Shown in pieces: positions 1 through 8,262 of a stretch of DNA of 64,000 bases. Both the position numbers and the translations under genes were made by a program. The notes under the pieces were generated by a model. That model saw only the letters and a program-made list of their open reading frames with translations. It did no database searches and was not told the DNA's origin. This stretch comes from Citrobacter amalonaticus Y19. Its GTDB lineage: Bacteria; Pseudomonadota; Gammaproteobacteria; Enterobacterales; Enterobacteriaceae. The number at the start of each line of letters is the position of its first letter. The stretch's first letter is position 1. The stretch spans positions 3,410,001 to 3,474,000 of the forward strand of contig NZ_CP011132.1 in NCBI RefSeq assembly GCF_000981805.1, read 5' to 3'.

Positions 1-164
1 GCGAATACCGCGACATGCTTCCTGAGGCCATCGAGTTTGAGTATGTTGAACGTAACGCGTTTTATTCGCGGGCCAAATCGTCCGACACTATCCTGGTCAT
101 CGCGTCCGGTGAAACCCGCCGCTTCGCCAATATCCTGCTGACCGTGGCCCCAACGCTGGTATGA
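1..164 (+). CDS. RbsD/FucU-family sugar mutarotase, C-terminal fragment
   Basis: Only the last 53 codons are in the window; the frame starts at base 3 and stops with TGA at 162-164. The visible protein contains RNAFYSRAK, then LVIASGETRRFANILL. This matches the C-terminal pattern of the RbsD/FucU family (FYxRAK, then a TGE-x-x-x-x-NI-L segment), cytoplasmic proteins that interconvert sugar anomers (ribose pyranase, fucose mutarotase). Which sugar it handles cannot be told from this piece. It converges on the LacI-family gene at 205-1239, which suggests a sugar-utilisation locus extending left of the window. The family call rests on a short segment, so I am moderately sure. Confidence 0.6.
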   Translation, partial: EYRDMLPEAIEFEYVERNAFYSRAKSSDTILVIASGETRRFANILLTVAPTLV

Positions 165-168
165 CAAA

Positions 169-195
169 ACGAGAAGAACGTGCTGTTCTTCTCGT
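169..195. terminator. Perfect 11-bp hairpin between convergent genes
   Basis: Bases 169-179 (ACGAGAAGAAC) and 185-195 are a perfect inverted repeat around a 5-nt loop. On the minus strand the stem runs into TTTTG. It lies between the stop codons of the RbsD/FucU-like gene and the LacI-family gene, so it is most likely a bidirectional terminator, stronger for the minus-strand gene. Confidence 0.75.
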
Positions 196-204
196 GTCAC
201 GCCG

Positions 205-1239
205 TTACCGTACCGATTGCCGGGAAACCAACGACGGAGGGAACAGAAACTCCTCTGGCGAAATGGCCGGGTTTTCGATCCGGTCAATTAACCGGTCAAC
301 CATCACCTCGGCCATCTCCCGAAGCGGCGGCATGATGGAAGTCAGGCCAGGGAAAACCAGCCCGGAGAGTGGGATATTGTCGATACCCACAATTGAAATT
401 TGTTGCGGCACATGGATCCCTGCCTGGTGCAGACCGGCCATCAGCCCTATCCCCAGCGCGTCGTTGATCGCCACGATGCCATCCGGAAATTCCGGCTGTT
501 GGCTGATTTTTAACGCCAGCGCCCGCCCAAGTTCTGTCATTTCCGTGTCGCCATAAGCGGCCATGGCCTGACCTTCAATGATCATCCCTTCCCGATAAAG
601 TCCGTGCTCTTGCACCGCGCGAAGAAAACCTTCGATTTTGTGCGCACGACTGGGCGTCATCCCTTCCACCGTGGCAAATGCGAGGCGACGGCATCCCTGT
701 GCGATCAGATGTTCTGCCGCCATTCGCCCGGCATCAATGTTGTTCATGGATACGCTGTCCAGCGCAAAATGGTCAGACTGAGCGCCAACAGGCATGCGGC
801 CATCATAGTTCACCATCACCATGCCCTGCTCTGCCGCTCGCGCAAAATGCGCTTTTTCAATATCGCAGGCGGCAACGATAATCCCGCGGACACCGTGGGA
901 AAACATATCGTCCAGAAAGGCCTCTTCTTCTTCAATCTGTCGGTAGGTATTACCAATCAGCACCCGGAACTGACGCTTTTTGGCTGCCAGGTCGACTTCA
1001 CGCGCCAGGGCGGCAAAGCTGGGATTCACTATGGACGGCACCAATAGACCAATCATTTTGGCCTGCCCGGTCTTGAGCTGCTGCGCCACCCGGTTTGGAA
1101 AGTAATTCAGCGTCTGCATGCTCTGCTGGATGCGCGCCAGCGTTTCAGCCCGCATTTGATCGGTACGACCGTTGAGCACATTGGATACCGTACTGACGGA
1201 AACGCCAGCATGCTTTGCGACATCACGAATATTCGCCAT
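205..1239 (-). CDS. LacI-family transcriptional regulator
   Basis: A 344-residue DNA-binding repressor. The N-terminus starts MANIRDVAKHAGVSVSTVSN, the classic LacI-type helix-turn-helix, followed by the hinge segment and a periplasmic-binding-protein-like effector domain (GLLVPSIVNPSFAAL, VGIDNIPLSG). The reading frame continues 19 codons upstream, but the ATG at 1239 directly precedes the HTH and has AAGGAGATGT before it, so I chose that start. It converges on an RbsD/FucU-type gene and has a 12-bp palindrome about 90 bp upstream, which suggests autoregulation. The effector is probably a sugar or sugar phosphate, by analogy and location only. Confidence 0.88.
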   Translation of the reverse strand: MANIRDVAKHAGVSVSTVSNVLNGRTDQMRAETLARIQQSMQTLNYFPNRVAQQLKTGQAKMIGLLVPSIVNPSFAALAREVDLAAKKRQFRVLIGNTYRQIEEEEAFLDDMFSHGVRGIIVAACDIEKAHFARAAEQGMVMVNYDGRMPVGAQSDHFALDSVSMNNIDAGRMAAEHLIAQGCRRLAFATVEGMTPSRAHKIEGFLRAVQEHGLYREGMIIEGQAMAAYGDTEMTELGRALALKISQQPEFPDGIVAINDALGIGLMAGLHQAGIHVPQQISIVGIDNIPLSGLVFPGLTSIMPPLREMAEVMVDRLIDRIENPAISPEEFLFPPSLVSRQSVR

Positions 1240-1328
1240 ACATCTCCTTTGCGGCAATTGATGAATGGCGGAAGACACTAACCCCGGCATCACCATCTTC
1301 TTGAGAATTATGAGCTACAACGGTTTAG

Positions 1329-1340
1329 TGTAACGTTACA
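1329..1340. promoter_or_regulatory. Palindromic operator candidate upstream of LacI gene
   Basis: TGTAACGTTACA is a perfect 12-bp palindrome with a central CG, the usual geometry of LacI-family operators. It lies about 90 bp upstream of the regulator's start, so it could serve autoregulation. Confidence 0.5.
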
Positions 1341-1420
1341 GATATTGCTGTCAATGTAATGTGCTGGCGAAAAGAAGACGGCGTTGAGTGACATACGATG
1401 AATAACACGAGAAGTAACAG

Positions 1421-1441
1421 AAAAGGGGACATCCGCCCCCC
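1421..1441 (-). terminator. Possible terminator of ars operon
   Basis: On the minus strand, just after the arsC stop, a GGGG...CCCC stem with a 7-8 nt loop is followed by TTTTCTG. The stem is short, so this is a weak candidate. Confidence 0.35.
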
Positions 1442-1446
1442 AGTGT

Positions 1447-1872
1447 TCACTTCACTCTTTGGCCCGCTTCATTAACTACGTTCTCGCCATCTTCTTTCGT
1501 GAAAGCCCCTTTCTGCGCCTCCGGGAGGATATCCAGAACGACTTCTGAAGGACGGCACAGTTTCGTTCCCAGCGGCGTCACCACAATCGGACGGTTAATC
1601 AGGATCGGATGCTGCAACATCACGTCGATGAGCTGGTCGTCAGTATAGTTATCTTCCGCAAGTCCCAGTTCTTCGTAAGGCTCGACGTTTTTACGCAGCA
1701 ACGCCCGGACGGAAATGCCCATATCCGCAATGAGTTTGACCAGCTCATCGCGTGACGGAGGGGTCTCGAGATAAAGAATCACGGTCGGCTCAGTACCGCT
1801 GTTGCGGATCATCTCCAGCGTATTCCGCGACGTGCCGCAGGCCGGGTTGTGATAAATGGTGATGTTGCTCAT
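1447..1872 (-). CDS. arsC: Arsenate reductase, glutaredoxin-coupled
   Basis: A 141-residue cytoplasmic enzyme that reduces arsenate to arsenite with glutathione and glutaredoxin. The N-terminus MSNITIYHNPACGTSRNT carries the catalytic cysteine at residue 12, as in plasmid R773 and E. coli ArsC. The later segments HPILINRPIV and LCRPSEVV hold the arginines that bind the oxyanion. The length is normal for the family. It is the last gene of arsR-arsB-arsC, 12 bp after arsB. The product arsenite would leave through ArsB. No arsA or arsD is present, so this is the simple chromosomal type of operon. Confidence 0.96.
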   Translation of the reverse strand: MSNITIYHNPACGTSRNTLEMIRNSGTEPTVILYLETPPSRDELVKLIADMGISVRALLRKNVEPYEELGLAEDNYTDDQLIDVMLQHPILINRPIVVTPLGTKLCRPSEVVLDILPEAQKGAFTKEDGENVVNEAGQRVK

Positions 1873-1884
1873 ATCAGTATCTCA

Positions 1885-3174
1885 TTACAACGTGAAAGAG
1901 AGACGTAGCGCCAGCGCGACCAGCGTTACAAACAGCACAGGCAGCGTCATGACGATCCCGGTGCGGAAATAGTATCCCCAGGTGATGGTCATGTTCTTCT
2001 GTGAAAGGACATGCAGCCAGAGCAGCGTTGCCAGGCTGCCAATAGGCGTGATTTTCGGCCCCAGATCGCAGCCAATCACGTTGGCGTAAATCATCGCCTC
2101 TTTGATAACGCCGGTTGCGGTACTGCCATCGATAGAGAGCGCGCCAACCAGCACGGTTGGCATATTGTTCATAATAGAAGAGAGGAATGCCGTCATGAAG
2201 CCCGTACCCAACGTCGCAGCCCACAGACCTTTATCTGCCAGCATGTTCAGTACGCCAGAGAGATATTCTGTTAGCCCGGCGTTACGCAGGCCATAGACCA
2301 CCAGATACATCCCCAGAGAGAAGATGACTATCTGCCAGGGCGCACCGCGCAGCACTTTGCCGGTGTTAATCGCATGACCGCGTTTCGCCACCGCAAACAG
2401 GATGACTGCGCCAACAGCCGCAATCGCGCTGACCGGGATACCGAGCGGCTCAAGAACGAAAAAGCCCACCAGCAGAAGAATCAACACTACCCAACCGGTG
2501 CGGAACGTAGCCGGATCTTTAATCGCGTTTACCGGTGTTTTCAGGAGAGCCAGGTCGTAAGTCGGCGGAATATCTTTGCGAAAGAACAGATGCAGCATCA
2601 CCAGCGTGGCAATAATGGCGGCAATATCCACCGGCACCATAACAGACGCATATTCCGTGAATCCCAGACCAAAGAAATCCGCCGAAACGATATTCACCAG
2701 GTTCGACACGATAAGCGGCAGGCTGGCTGTGTCGGCAATAAACCCGGCAGCCATGACAAATGCCAGCGTGGTGCCTTTACTGAAACCTAATGCCAACAGC
2801 ATGGCGATGACAATCGGTGTCAGAATAAGCGCTGCGCCATCGTTGGCGAACAGTGCCGCCACCGCAGCACCGAGCAGAACAATATACGTAAACAGCAAAC
2901 GACCACGCCCGTTACCCCAGCGTGAAACGTGCAGCGCCGCCCATTCGAAAAAGCCGGATTCATCGAGCAACAGGCTGATGATAATCACGGCAATAAAGGT
3001 CGCCGTCGCATTCCAGACGATATTCCACACCACCGGAATATCGCCTATGTGTACAACGCCAGAAATCAACGCCAGTACCGCGCCCAGCGTCGCACTCCAG
3101 CCGATCCCTAATCCCTTCGGCTGCCAGATAACCAAAACGAGGGTCAGGACAAAAATAGCGCCTGCCAATAACAT
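1885..3174 (-). CDS. arsB: Arsenite/antimonite efflux permease
   Basis: A 429-residue polytopic inner-membrane protein. It starts MLLAGAIFVLTLVLVIWQPKG and has about twelve hydrophobic segments throughout. Conserved ArsB stretches are visible, including LFANDGAALILTPIV, IMNNMPTVLV and GCDLGPKITPIGSLATLLWL. It exports trivalent arsenic and antimony using the proton gradient when no ArsA ATPase is present, as here. The length equals the usual 429 residues. It lies between arsR and arsC. Confidence 0.97.
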   Translation of the reverse strand: MLLAGAIFVLTLVLVIWQPKGLGIGWSATLGAVLALISGVVHIGDIPVVWNIVWNATATFIAVIIISLLLDESGFFEWAALHVSRWGNGRGRLLFTYIVLLGAAVAALFANDGAALILTPIVIAMLLALGFSKGTTLAFVMAAGFIADTASLPLIVSNLVNIVSADFFGLGFTEYASVMVPVDIAAIIATLVMLHLFFRKDIPPTYDLALLKTPVNAIKDPATFRTGWVVLILLLVGFFVLEPLGIPVSAIAAVGAVILFAVAKRGHAINTGKVLRGAPWQIVIFSLGMYLVVYGLRNAGLTEYLSGVLNMLADKGLWAATLGTGFMTAFLSSIMNNMPTVLVGALSIDGSTATGVIKEAMIYANVIGCDLGPKITPIGSLATLLWLHVLSQKNMTITWGYYFRTGIVMTLPVLFVTLVALALRLSFTL

Positions 3175-3227
3175 ACTTCCTCCCTACCATTCACATTCGA
3201 AAAATCATATGTATTCAGGTAAATTTT

Positions 3228-3581
3228 TTAGAGACAAACAGCCTTACCGCTGCCAGAGCAGTTGGCTGATGCCAGTTTGCGAGCGATGGCCTGTACGTCG
3301 TCCTGTTGGCTTAACCAGGCCTGCTCAATCACCTGAGCAGCCCAGGACGGAATATGCGGGGATAAGCGGTAATGAACCCATTTCCCCTGTTTGCGATCCA
3401 ACAACAATCCGCTTTCACGAAGCATCGCCAGATGGCGGGAGATCTTGGGCTGCGACTGTTCCAGCGCGGTGCAGAGGTCGCACACGCACAGTTCTCCCAT
3501 CTCCCTGAGCAACAACACGATGCCGAGGCGGGTTTCATCGGAGAGATTTTTGAAGAGTTGAATTGATGATAATTGCGGCAT
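3228..3581 (-). CDS. arsR: Arsenic-responsive repressor
   Basis: A 117-residue winged-helix repressor of the ArsR/SmtB family, first gene of the operon. The metal-sensing motif ELCVCDLC puts cysteines at residues 32, 34 and 37, the As(III) ligands known in E. coli ArsR. It is followed by the DNA-recognition region LEQSQPKISRHLAMLRESGL. The open frame runs 14 codons further upstream, but the ATG at 3581 has CAGGAGGA in front and gives the standard length. It should release its own promoter when arsenite or antimonite binds. The C-terminus contains two more Cys (ANCSGSGKAVCL). Confidence 0.95.
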   Translation of the reverse strand: MPQLSSIQLFKNLSDETRLGIVLLLREMGELCVCDLCTALEQSQPKISRHLAMLRESGLLLDRKQGKWVHYRLSPHIPSWAAQVIEQAWLSQQDDVQAIARKLASANCSGSGKAVCL

Positions 3582-3901
3582 AAGTCCTCCTGCTTCTCTC
3601 TGGCAGTCTCTCTCTGCATCCATTAAATGTCAAAATTATATTTGGATTTTCATATATGAGATGAATGAGATGGTTGAATATGCAGCCCGACACCATTACC
3701 TGCTCTTACGGATCTCCTCCGCTGCACCCGCGCTTCTATTCCATCGGTTGATATTGTTGGCTGGACGGTGTCTGAAATTCAGTACGTGTTGGTATGCAAA
3801 TCCCTTTGCTTAGCGACAGATCCTGGTTTCCTCTATGCCTAAAAGTAGTCAACATCCTCTGTGGTCATTTTTTCCAGGAGGGACTGGTAAACCGTAAAGG
3901 G
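3582..3901. promoter_or_regulatory. Intergenic region with ars promoter
   Basis: A 320-bp gap between arsR and the 3' end of the FAD-protein gene. The first 80 bp upstream of arsR are AT-rich and contain TCATATATGA (3650-3659), a 10-bp palindrome in the place expected for an ArsR operator. From about 3670 to 3901 I see no gene, RNA or clear terminator. Confidence 0.5.
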
Positions 3902-5968
3902 TTAATGACTGGAAAAAACATCAGAGGTTAACCAATTGAGCCACTGGCGTTCAAAGTCATTGAACGACAATGTCCCCCTTTCGCGACAATTTCTCGACCA
4001 GATTTGATATTCACTGGTAGTCCAACGAATACAAATCATCCTTTGACGATCGACCTGTGTTTCCGGGCGAAAACGCCAGGACTGGAGTGGTCCGCGAATG
4101 CTTTGAGGTGCAATCCCCGCTTCAGCGTCATAAATCGCGCGTGCTCCCCGGCTTCCTCCACCCTGGTGAATATAAAACTGCAAAGAGAGCACCACTGCCA
4201 GCGCCAGTCTGGCGCTTTGTTGCCACTGGAACGAACGGGTGAGACTGTTTTCATCAGACTCAATGCCAGACTGCTGGATATCGTCACACAGTTTGCCAAG
4301 AGTCCTTACAGCCTCTGCAATACCTTCAGCCTGACAGAGAATGGCGGCGTGGGTGCTCATTGTATTCTGAATGCATGTTCGTACATCATCACGTTGCAAA
4401 GCCTGGGGAGCGGATTTCAGGTGCTTTTGCGCCTCATTAATCACCGACAAGATCTGGTGGCGATCAACGTCCGGGCACTGGATGAGTTGCGGCTGGTGCG
4501 CAATATGTTGTGCACAGCGGCGAGCAAAAACCTGGCCGGCATTCAGCGCGGCGCCACCGGGGCGTGTTACACCGTGCGTACCCGCGTTTTCACCCGCAGC
4601 GTAACAACCGGTAAGCGATGTTTGCCCCCAAATATCAACATCGATACCGCCGTTCAGGTGCTGGTTGTTGAGGGTGAATTGCAGCGGAGCCTGGCTGATA
4701 TCCTGCCCATGTAGCTGATAAAGTCGGATGGCGAGCGGGTTCATGCGCTGTAGCCGGATAAGCGGTGTTGCCAGCAGAGCGTCGTTATTTTTCAGGTAGG
4801 AAATAACATCGTCATCCAGCGTATTCAGATCAAAGGGAATGCCATCCGCAGCCGGATCGGGTTCAGACAGAAAATCGAGAAAAACGTCGCGCCCTTTTTG
4901 GGTTTCTTCATAGACAGCGACATCCAGCAGGCTGGAACCATAGTCCAGCATCCGCTCGGCATGAAACGGCCACTGGTAGCCTTTGCGGAAAATAGCGGAA
5001 GCGAGCATGCGGGTGGTGGGGTAATACTCCGCCAGAAAATTGTACTGTCGACCTTCGCTATCCTGCGAGAAGATGCGGGGCATTGCCTGCATGTACGTCC
5101 CCGAAAGATTCCACGGAAAACGCGTGCGCGGCGTACCAATACCGAACTGACTTTCAGTCAGATTAACCAGGGTGATCCCCGCGTCCAGCGCCATACCCAG
5201 TCCGCTAAAGCAGTTCACCGGATACACGCTTTCCCGATAAAGCTCACCAGGACCACCGGTTGCAAATACCAGGTGCTGACAGCGGATAACGACCATACGC
5301 CAGGGGTTCTCCCGACAGGATTTATCGATGGCGACCACCCCCGTCACGCGTCGTGTCTGCCCCTCGCCCGCGGTCAGTATTTTGATTGCCGTTGTATGGT
5401 TGAGCAGAGGAATGTTCAGGCGCATCGCTTCCTGCGCCAGAACTTTCACCATCAGCCGCGACGTCCGTGGGCCACAGCTGGTGGCCCGACCGAACTCATC
5501 GTGATCGGTTTGATAGCGTAATGTCGCACCGAGCGTATCTTCTGGCAGATCCAACCCAAGGTATTTCAGCACTTCGCAGGTATTCACCGAACCGACGGCT
5601 TCAACATAGGCCGTATCTTTATCCATCGCCCCGCCCGCCGAGAGCGCATCGCTCAGCGCCAAAAAGCGATCGCCATTACCGCGTGTATTTGCAGTGTGTA
5701 AGGTTTGCTTATCGGAACCTGAGCAGGCTGATGTTCCCCAGAATGCCTTACTGGATGCCACGATGACATCAACATCGCGGCGTTTCAGTTCGACGGCGGC
5801 GCGCCAGCCCGCCGCACCGCTGCCCAGCACTAACGTATTGCAGTGATATTCCGGCAACACGTAGTCATCAATGTCCAGACTCCCGCTGGCTTGCGCCAGC
5901 GGAGAGTAATGAGGCATTTTTACATCGGTAAGGTTATCAATAATGGCGCTGGACACATTATGCGTCAT
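3902..5968 (-). CDS. FAD-dependent oxidoreductase of fumarate reductase/NadB type
   Basis: A 688-residue soluble flavoprotein with no obvious signal peptide. A Rossmann FAD motif (LVLGSGAAGWRAAVELKRR) begins near residue 46. The C-terminal FAD segment GCYAAGENAGTHGVTRPGGAALNAG is typical of the succinate dehydrogenase, fumarate reductase and L-aspartate oxidase family. The family's His-Tyr-Thr-x-Gly-Gly substrate motif is altered here to QHLNGGI, so succinate or fumarate is not the obvious substrate. The start overlaps the transporter stop by 11 bp, and the gene ends a CoA-transferase, crotonase, transporter, flavoprotein operon. I infer that it oxidises or reduces a carbon-carbon bond of an imported organic acid; the exact reaction is unknown. 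The adenylylsulfate-reductase-like branch of the family is another possibility. Confidence 0.75.
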   Translation of the reverse strand: MTHNVSSAIIDNLTDVKMPHYSPLAQASGSLDIDDYVLPEYHCNTLVLGSGAAGWRAAVELKRRDVDVIVASSKAFWGTSACSGSDKQTLHTANTRGNGDRFLALSDALSAGGAMDKDTAYVEAVGSVNTCEVLKYLGLDLPEDTLGATLRYQTDHDEFGRATSCGPRTSRLMVKVLAQEAMRLNIPLLNHTTAIKILTAGEGQTRRVTGVVAIDKSCRENPWRMVVIRCQHLVFATGGPGELYRESVYPVNCFSGLGMALDAGITLVNLTESQFGIGTPRTRFPWNLSGTYMQAMPRIFSQDSEGRQYNFLAEYYPTTRMLASAIFRKGYQWPFHAERMLDYGSSLLDVAVYEETQKGRDVFLDFLSEPDPAADGIPFDLNTLDDDVISYLKNNDALLATPLIRLQRMNPLAIRLYQLHGQDISQAPLQFTLNNQHLNGGIDVDIWGQTSLTGCYAAGENAGTHGVTRPGGAALNAGQVFARRCAQHIAHQPQLIQCPDVDRHQILSVINEAQKHLKSAPQALQRDDVRTCIQNTMSTHAAILCQAEGIAEAVRTLGKLCDDIQQSGIESDENSLTRSFQWQQSARLALAVVLSLQFYIHQGGGSRGARAIYDAEAGIAPQSIRGPLQSWRFRPETQVDRQRMICIRWTTSEYQIWSRNCRERGTLSFNDFERQWLNWLTSDVFSSH

Positions 5969-7382
5969 GATATGACTCCGAGGCGCTGTGACGTGCTGCG
6001 GTCGTGTTCACCGTCGCGTCAGCCAGATCATCCAGGTCACGATCGCGCGTTTCTGGTGCAAAGAACGTGGCAATAACGGTTCCCACGGTGAGCAGGCTGA
6101 GGTAGATAGCAATCGGCATCCAGGCGGCAATACCGGTTGGGTCGTTGGTGTGAATAACCCAGGTAATGATGGCTGAGCCGATCAGCGGCGCAATTCCGCC
6201 TGCGATAACCGCAGAGACTTCTCGTGCCAGGGCAACGCCAATATAACGATGACGCGCGCCAAACAATTCCGGCAGGAAGGCGCCTTGTGCGCCAAACATT
6301 CCCCATGCGCCCACCCCCAGAGCGAGCGAGAGAGAGACGATAGTGACGGGTACATTACCGTGGCTGAACGACCACCACACCGGGAAGGTGATCAGCAACT
6401 GGAAAATCGCCAGACTACGGTAAACAATTACCCGACCGAAGCGGTCAGTCAGCCATCCTGCAATGGGTACCATAATGGCGCCAACCACCACGGCGGACAT
6501 CAGGCACAGCGTACCGACTGATTTATCCAGTCCGACAACGCCCACGATATAACTGATAGCCAGTGCCTGATAAATCGAGGAACCGCCGTTTTCGGCCAGA
6601 CGCAAGCCAATACCGACAAACACATTGCGACGCGAGGTTTTCAACAGATTGCGTAACGGTGAATCGGTCACCTGCTTACGGGCTTCCAGCCGGGCAAACG
6701 ACGGGGATTCTTTCAGGTGCAAACGGATATAAATCGCCACGGCAATGATCAGGACACTGGCGAGGAAAGGCAGACGCCACAACCAGGATTCAGCAATATT
6801 GGTGACATTATGCAGCAGGATGAAATAAACCGCTGATGCCATGAAAGTACCGATCTGAATGCCCAGGAACGGTAATGCAGCATAGTAGCCACGTTTTCCT
6901 CGTGGGGCATATTCCGTCATCAATACGGCGGCCCCTGCCTGTTCCGCACCTGCGCCTAAACCTTGCAACAGGCGCAGGGCCACCAGCATGACCGGCGCCC
7001 AGACGCCAGCGGTTTCATAGGTGGGAAGCACGCCAATCAGCGTACTGGCGGTCCCCATCAGTAATACGGTCGCTAACAGGACAAATTTTCGTCCAAGCCT
7101 GTCGCCTAACGAACCGAAAAGAATGCCGCCAAATGGTCTGACGGCAAAGCCCAGGAAGTAGGTCCCAAAGCTGGCTATCAGGGCAATACCGGGTTCCTGA
7201 TTCGGGAAAAAGAGTGGTCCAAAAATAATTGCTGAGGCCAGGCTGTACAGCGCAAAGTCGTAATATTCCAGGGCGCTGCCCAGCGAGCAGGTCCATGCCG
7301 CGCGGCGGAGATCCTGTGGTGTTACATGTCCTTTCTCAGCCATTTTTTCTGATGATGCTACATCTGGATTCTGTGACTGCAT
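5958..7382 (-). CDS. MFS transporter, metabolite:H+ symporter type
   Basis: A 474-residue inner-membrane permease with about twelve hydrophobic segments. The motifs RPFGGILFGSLGDRLGRKFVLL (loop 2-3, given here as its key part G-D-R-x-G-R-K) and LLQGLGAGAEQAGA are typical of the metabolite:H+ symporter group, which includes shikimate, proline/betaine and alpha-ketoglutarate carriers. ATG at 7382 has AAGGAG upstream. It lies 100 bp after the crotonase gene and overlaps the flavoprotein gene by 11 bp, so it is co-translated with it. It is the likely importer of the acid degraded by this operon. Confidence 0.85.
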   Translation of the reverse strand: MQSQNPDVASSEKMAEKGHVTPQDLRRAAWTCSLGSALEYYDFALYSLASAIIFGPLFFPNQEPGIALIASFGTYFLGFAVRPFGGILFGSLGDRLGRKFVLLATVLLMGTASTLIGVLPTYETAGVWAPVMLVALRLLQGLGAGAEQAGAAVLMTEYAPRGKRGYYAALPFLGIQIGTFMASAVYFILLHNVTNIAESWLWRLPFLASVLIIAVAIYIRLHLKESPSFARLEARKQVTDSPLRNLLKTSRRNVFVGIGLRLAENGGSSIYQALAISYIVGVVGLDKSVGTLCLMSAVVVGAIMVPIAGWLTDRFGRVIVYRSLAIFQLLITFPVWWSFSHGNVPVTIVSLSLALGVGAWGMFGAQGAFLPELFGARHRYIGVALAREVSAVIAGGIAPLIGSAIITWVIHTNDPTGIAAWMPIAIYLSLLTVGTVIATFFAPETRDRDLDDLADATVNTTAARHSASESYHDA

Positions 7383-7482
7383 GATGAAGTCTCCTTTCGG
7401 GCGGGAGGGAAAAGACCCACTCGAAATTAATGGGTAACGTTTTGTTTTAAATGCAATCCTTCGGGATTAGTCAGGCATGGCG

Positions 7483-8262
7483 CTATCTGGCAGTAAAGTG
7501 AGGCTGCCGTTTATCCCTGAATGCCTGCCCACCCTCAATAGCGTCTTCAGTTGCCGCTGAGCAGGCACCAGCCAGCGCTTCCAGCGTCCGTCCTGTCGCG
7601 ATGCCTTCACCCGCGTCGATCACTTGTTTGGCGATCTGTACGGCGATGGGGGCTCGTTGCGCGATTTTCTGCGCCAGATTTTGTCCAGCAGTGATTAGCT
7701 CTTCCATCGGCGTGACACGACTCACCAGGCCACATGCCAACGCACGCTGAGCATCCAGCGGCTCACCGGTAAACACCATCTCCTTGACCAGAGAGCGCCC
7801 CAACAGAGCCGTTAATCGTTGAGTGCCAGACCAGCCCGGAACCGTCGCCAGACCGGTTTCCGGCAGTGCCATGCGAGCCTCTTCGCTGCAAAAACGGATA
7901 TCGGCAGCGGCAGCCAGTTCCAGGCCGCCGCCATATGCCAGACCCTGTATCATTGCGATAACCGGCTGCGGCAGTTGGGCCAGTGCGTCAAATGCCTGAT
8001 GTCCCAGGCGAATCCAGCTTCGCCACATGTCCAGGGGAGAGAGCGATGTCCAGCGATGGATATCCGCACCAACACAAAACGCTTTTTCGCAGGCGCTGGC
8101 GAGCAGAACCACTCTGATTTCAGCATCCGTTTCAATAGTGCGGCAATGGACTAAAAGCTGCTCGAGCATCTCGGGGGTTAAGGCGTTGAGTTTCGTTGGC
8201 CGATTAACCGTTAAGGTTGCCACGAAGCCATCACGATGAAGATCAATTGTGCCGTTACTCAT
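7483..8262 (-). CDS. Enoyl-CoA hydratase/isomerase (crotonase) family
   Basis: A 259-residue cytoplasmic crotonase-fold protein. Oxyanion-hole segments are seen as AFCVGADIHRW and GLAYGGGLELAAAADIRF. Both glutamates used by classic hydratases appear conserved, in CSEEARM and in LPETGLATVPGWSGTQRL, so it should be active as a hydratase rather than only a hydrolase. It overlaps the CoA-transferase stop by 8 bp. With the transferase it would form and hydrate, or isomerise, an unsaturated acyl-CoA. The layout recalls carnitine-type operons, but no close match is recognised. Confidence 0.88.
   Translation of the reverse strand: MSNGTIDLHRDGFVATLTVNRPTKLNALTPEMLEQLLVHCRTIETDAEIRVVLLASACEKAFCVGADIHRWTSLSPLDMWRSWIRLGHQAFDALAQLPQPVIAMIQGLAYGGGLELAAAADIRFCSEEARMALPETGLATVPGWSGTQRLTALLGRSLVKEMVFTGEPLDAQRALACGLVSRVTPMEELITAGQNLAQKIAQRAPIAVQIAKQVIDAGEGIATGRTLEALAGACSAATEDAIEGGQAFRDKRQPHFTAR

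Noticed and set aside
2576..3508. 310-codon open frame opposite arsB and arsR
   Set aside because: Low-complexity product with no family; arsB and arsR on the other strand are certain.
3660..3901. Possible gene relic between arsR and the flavoprotein gene
   Set aside because: Neither strand gives a readable frame with a recognisable motif.
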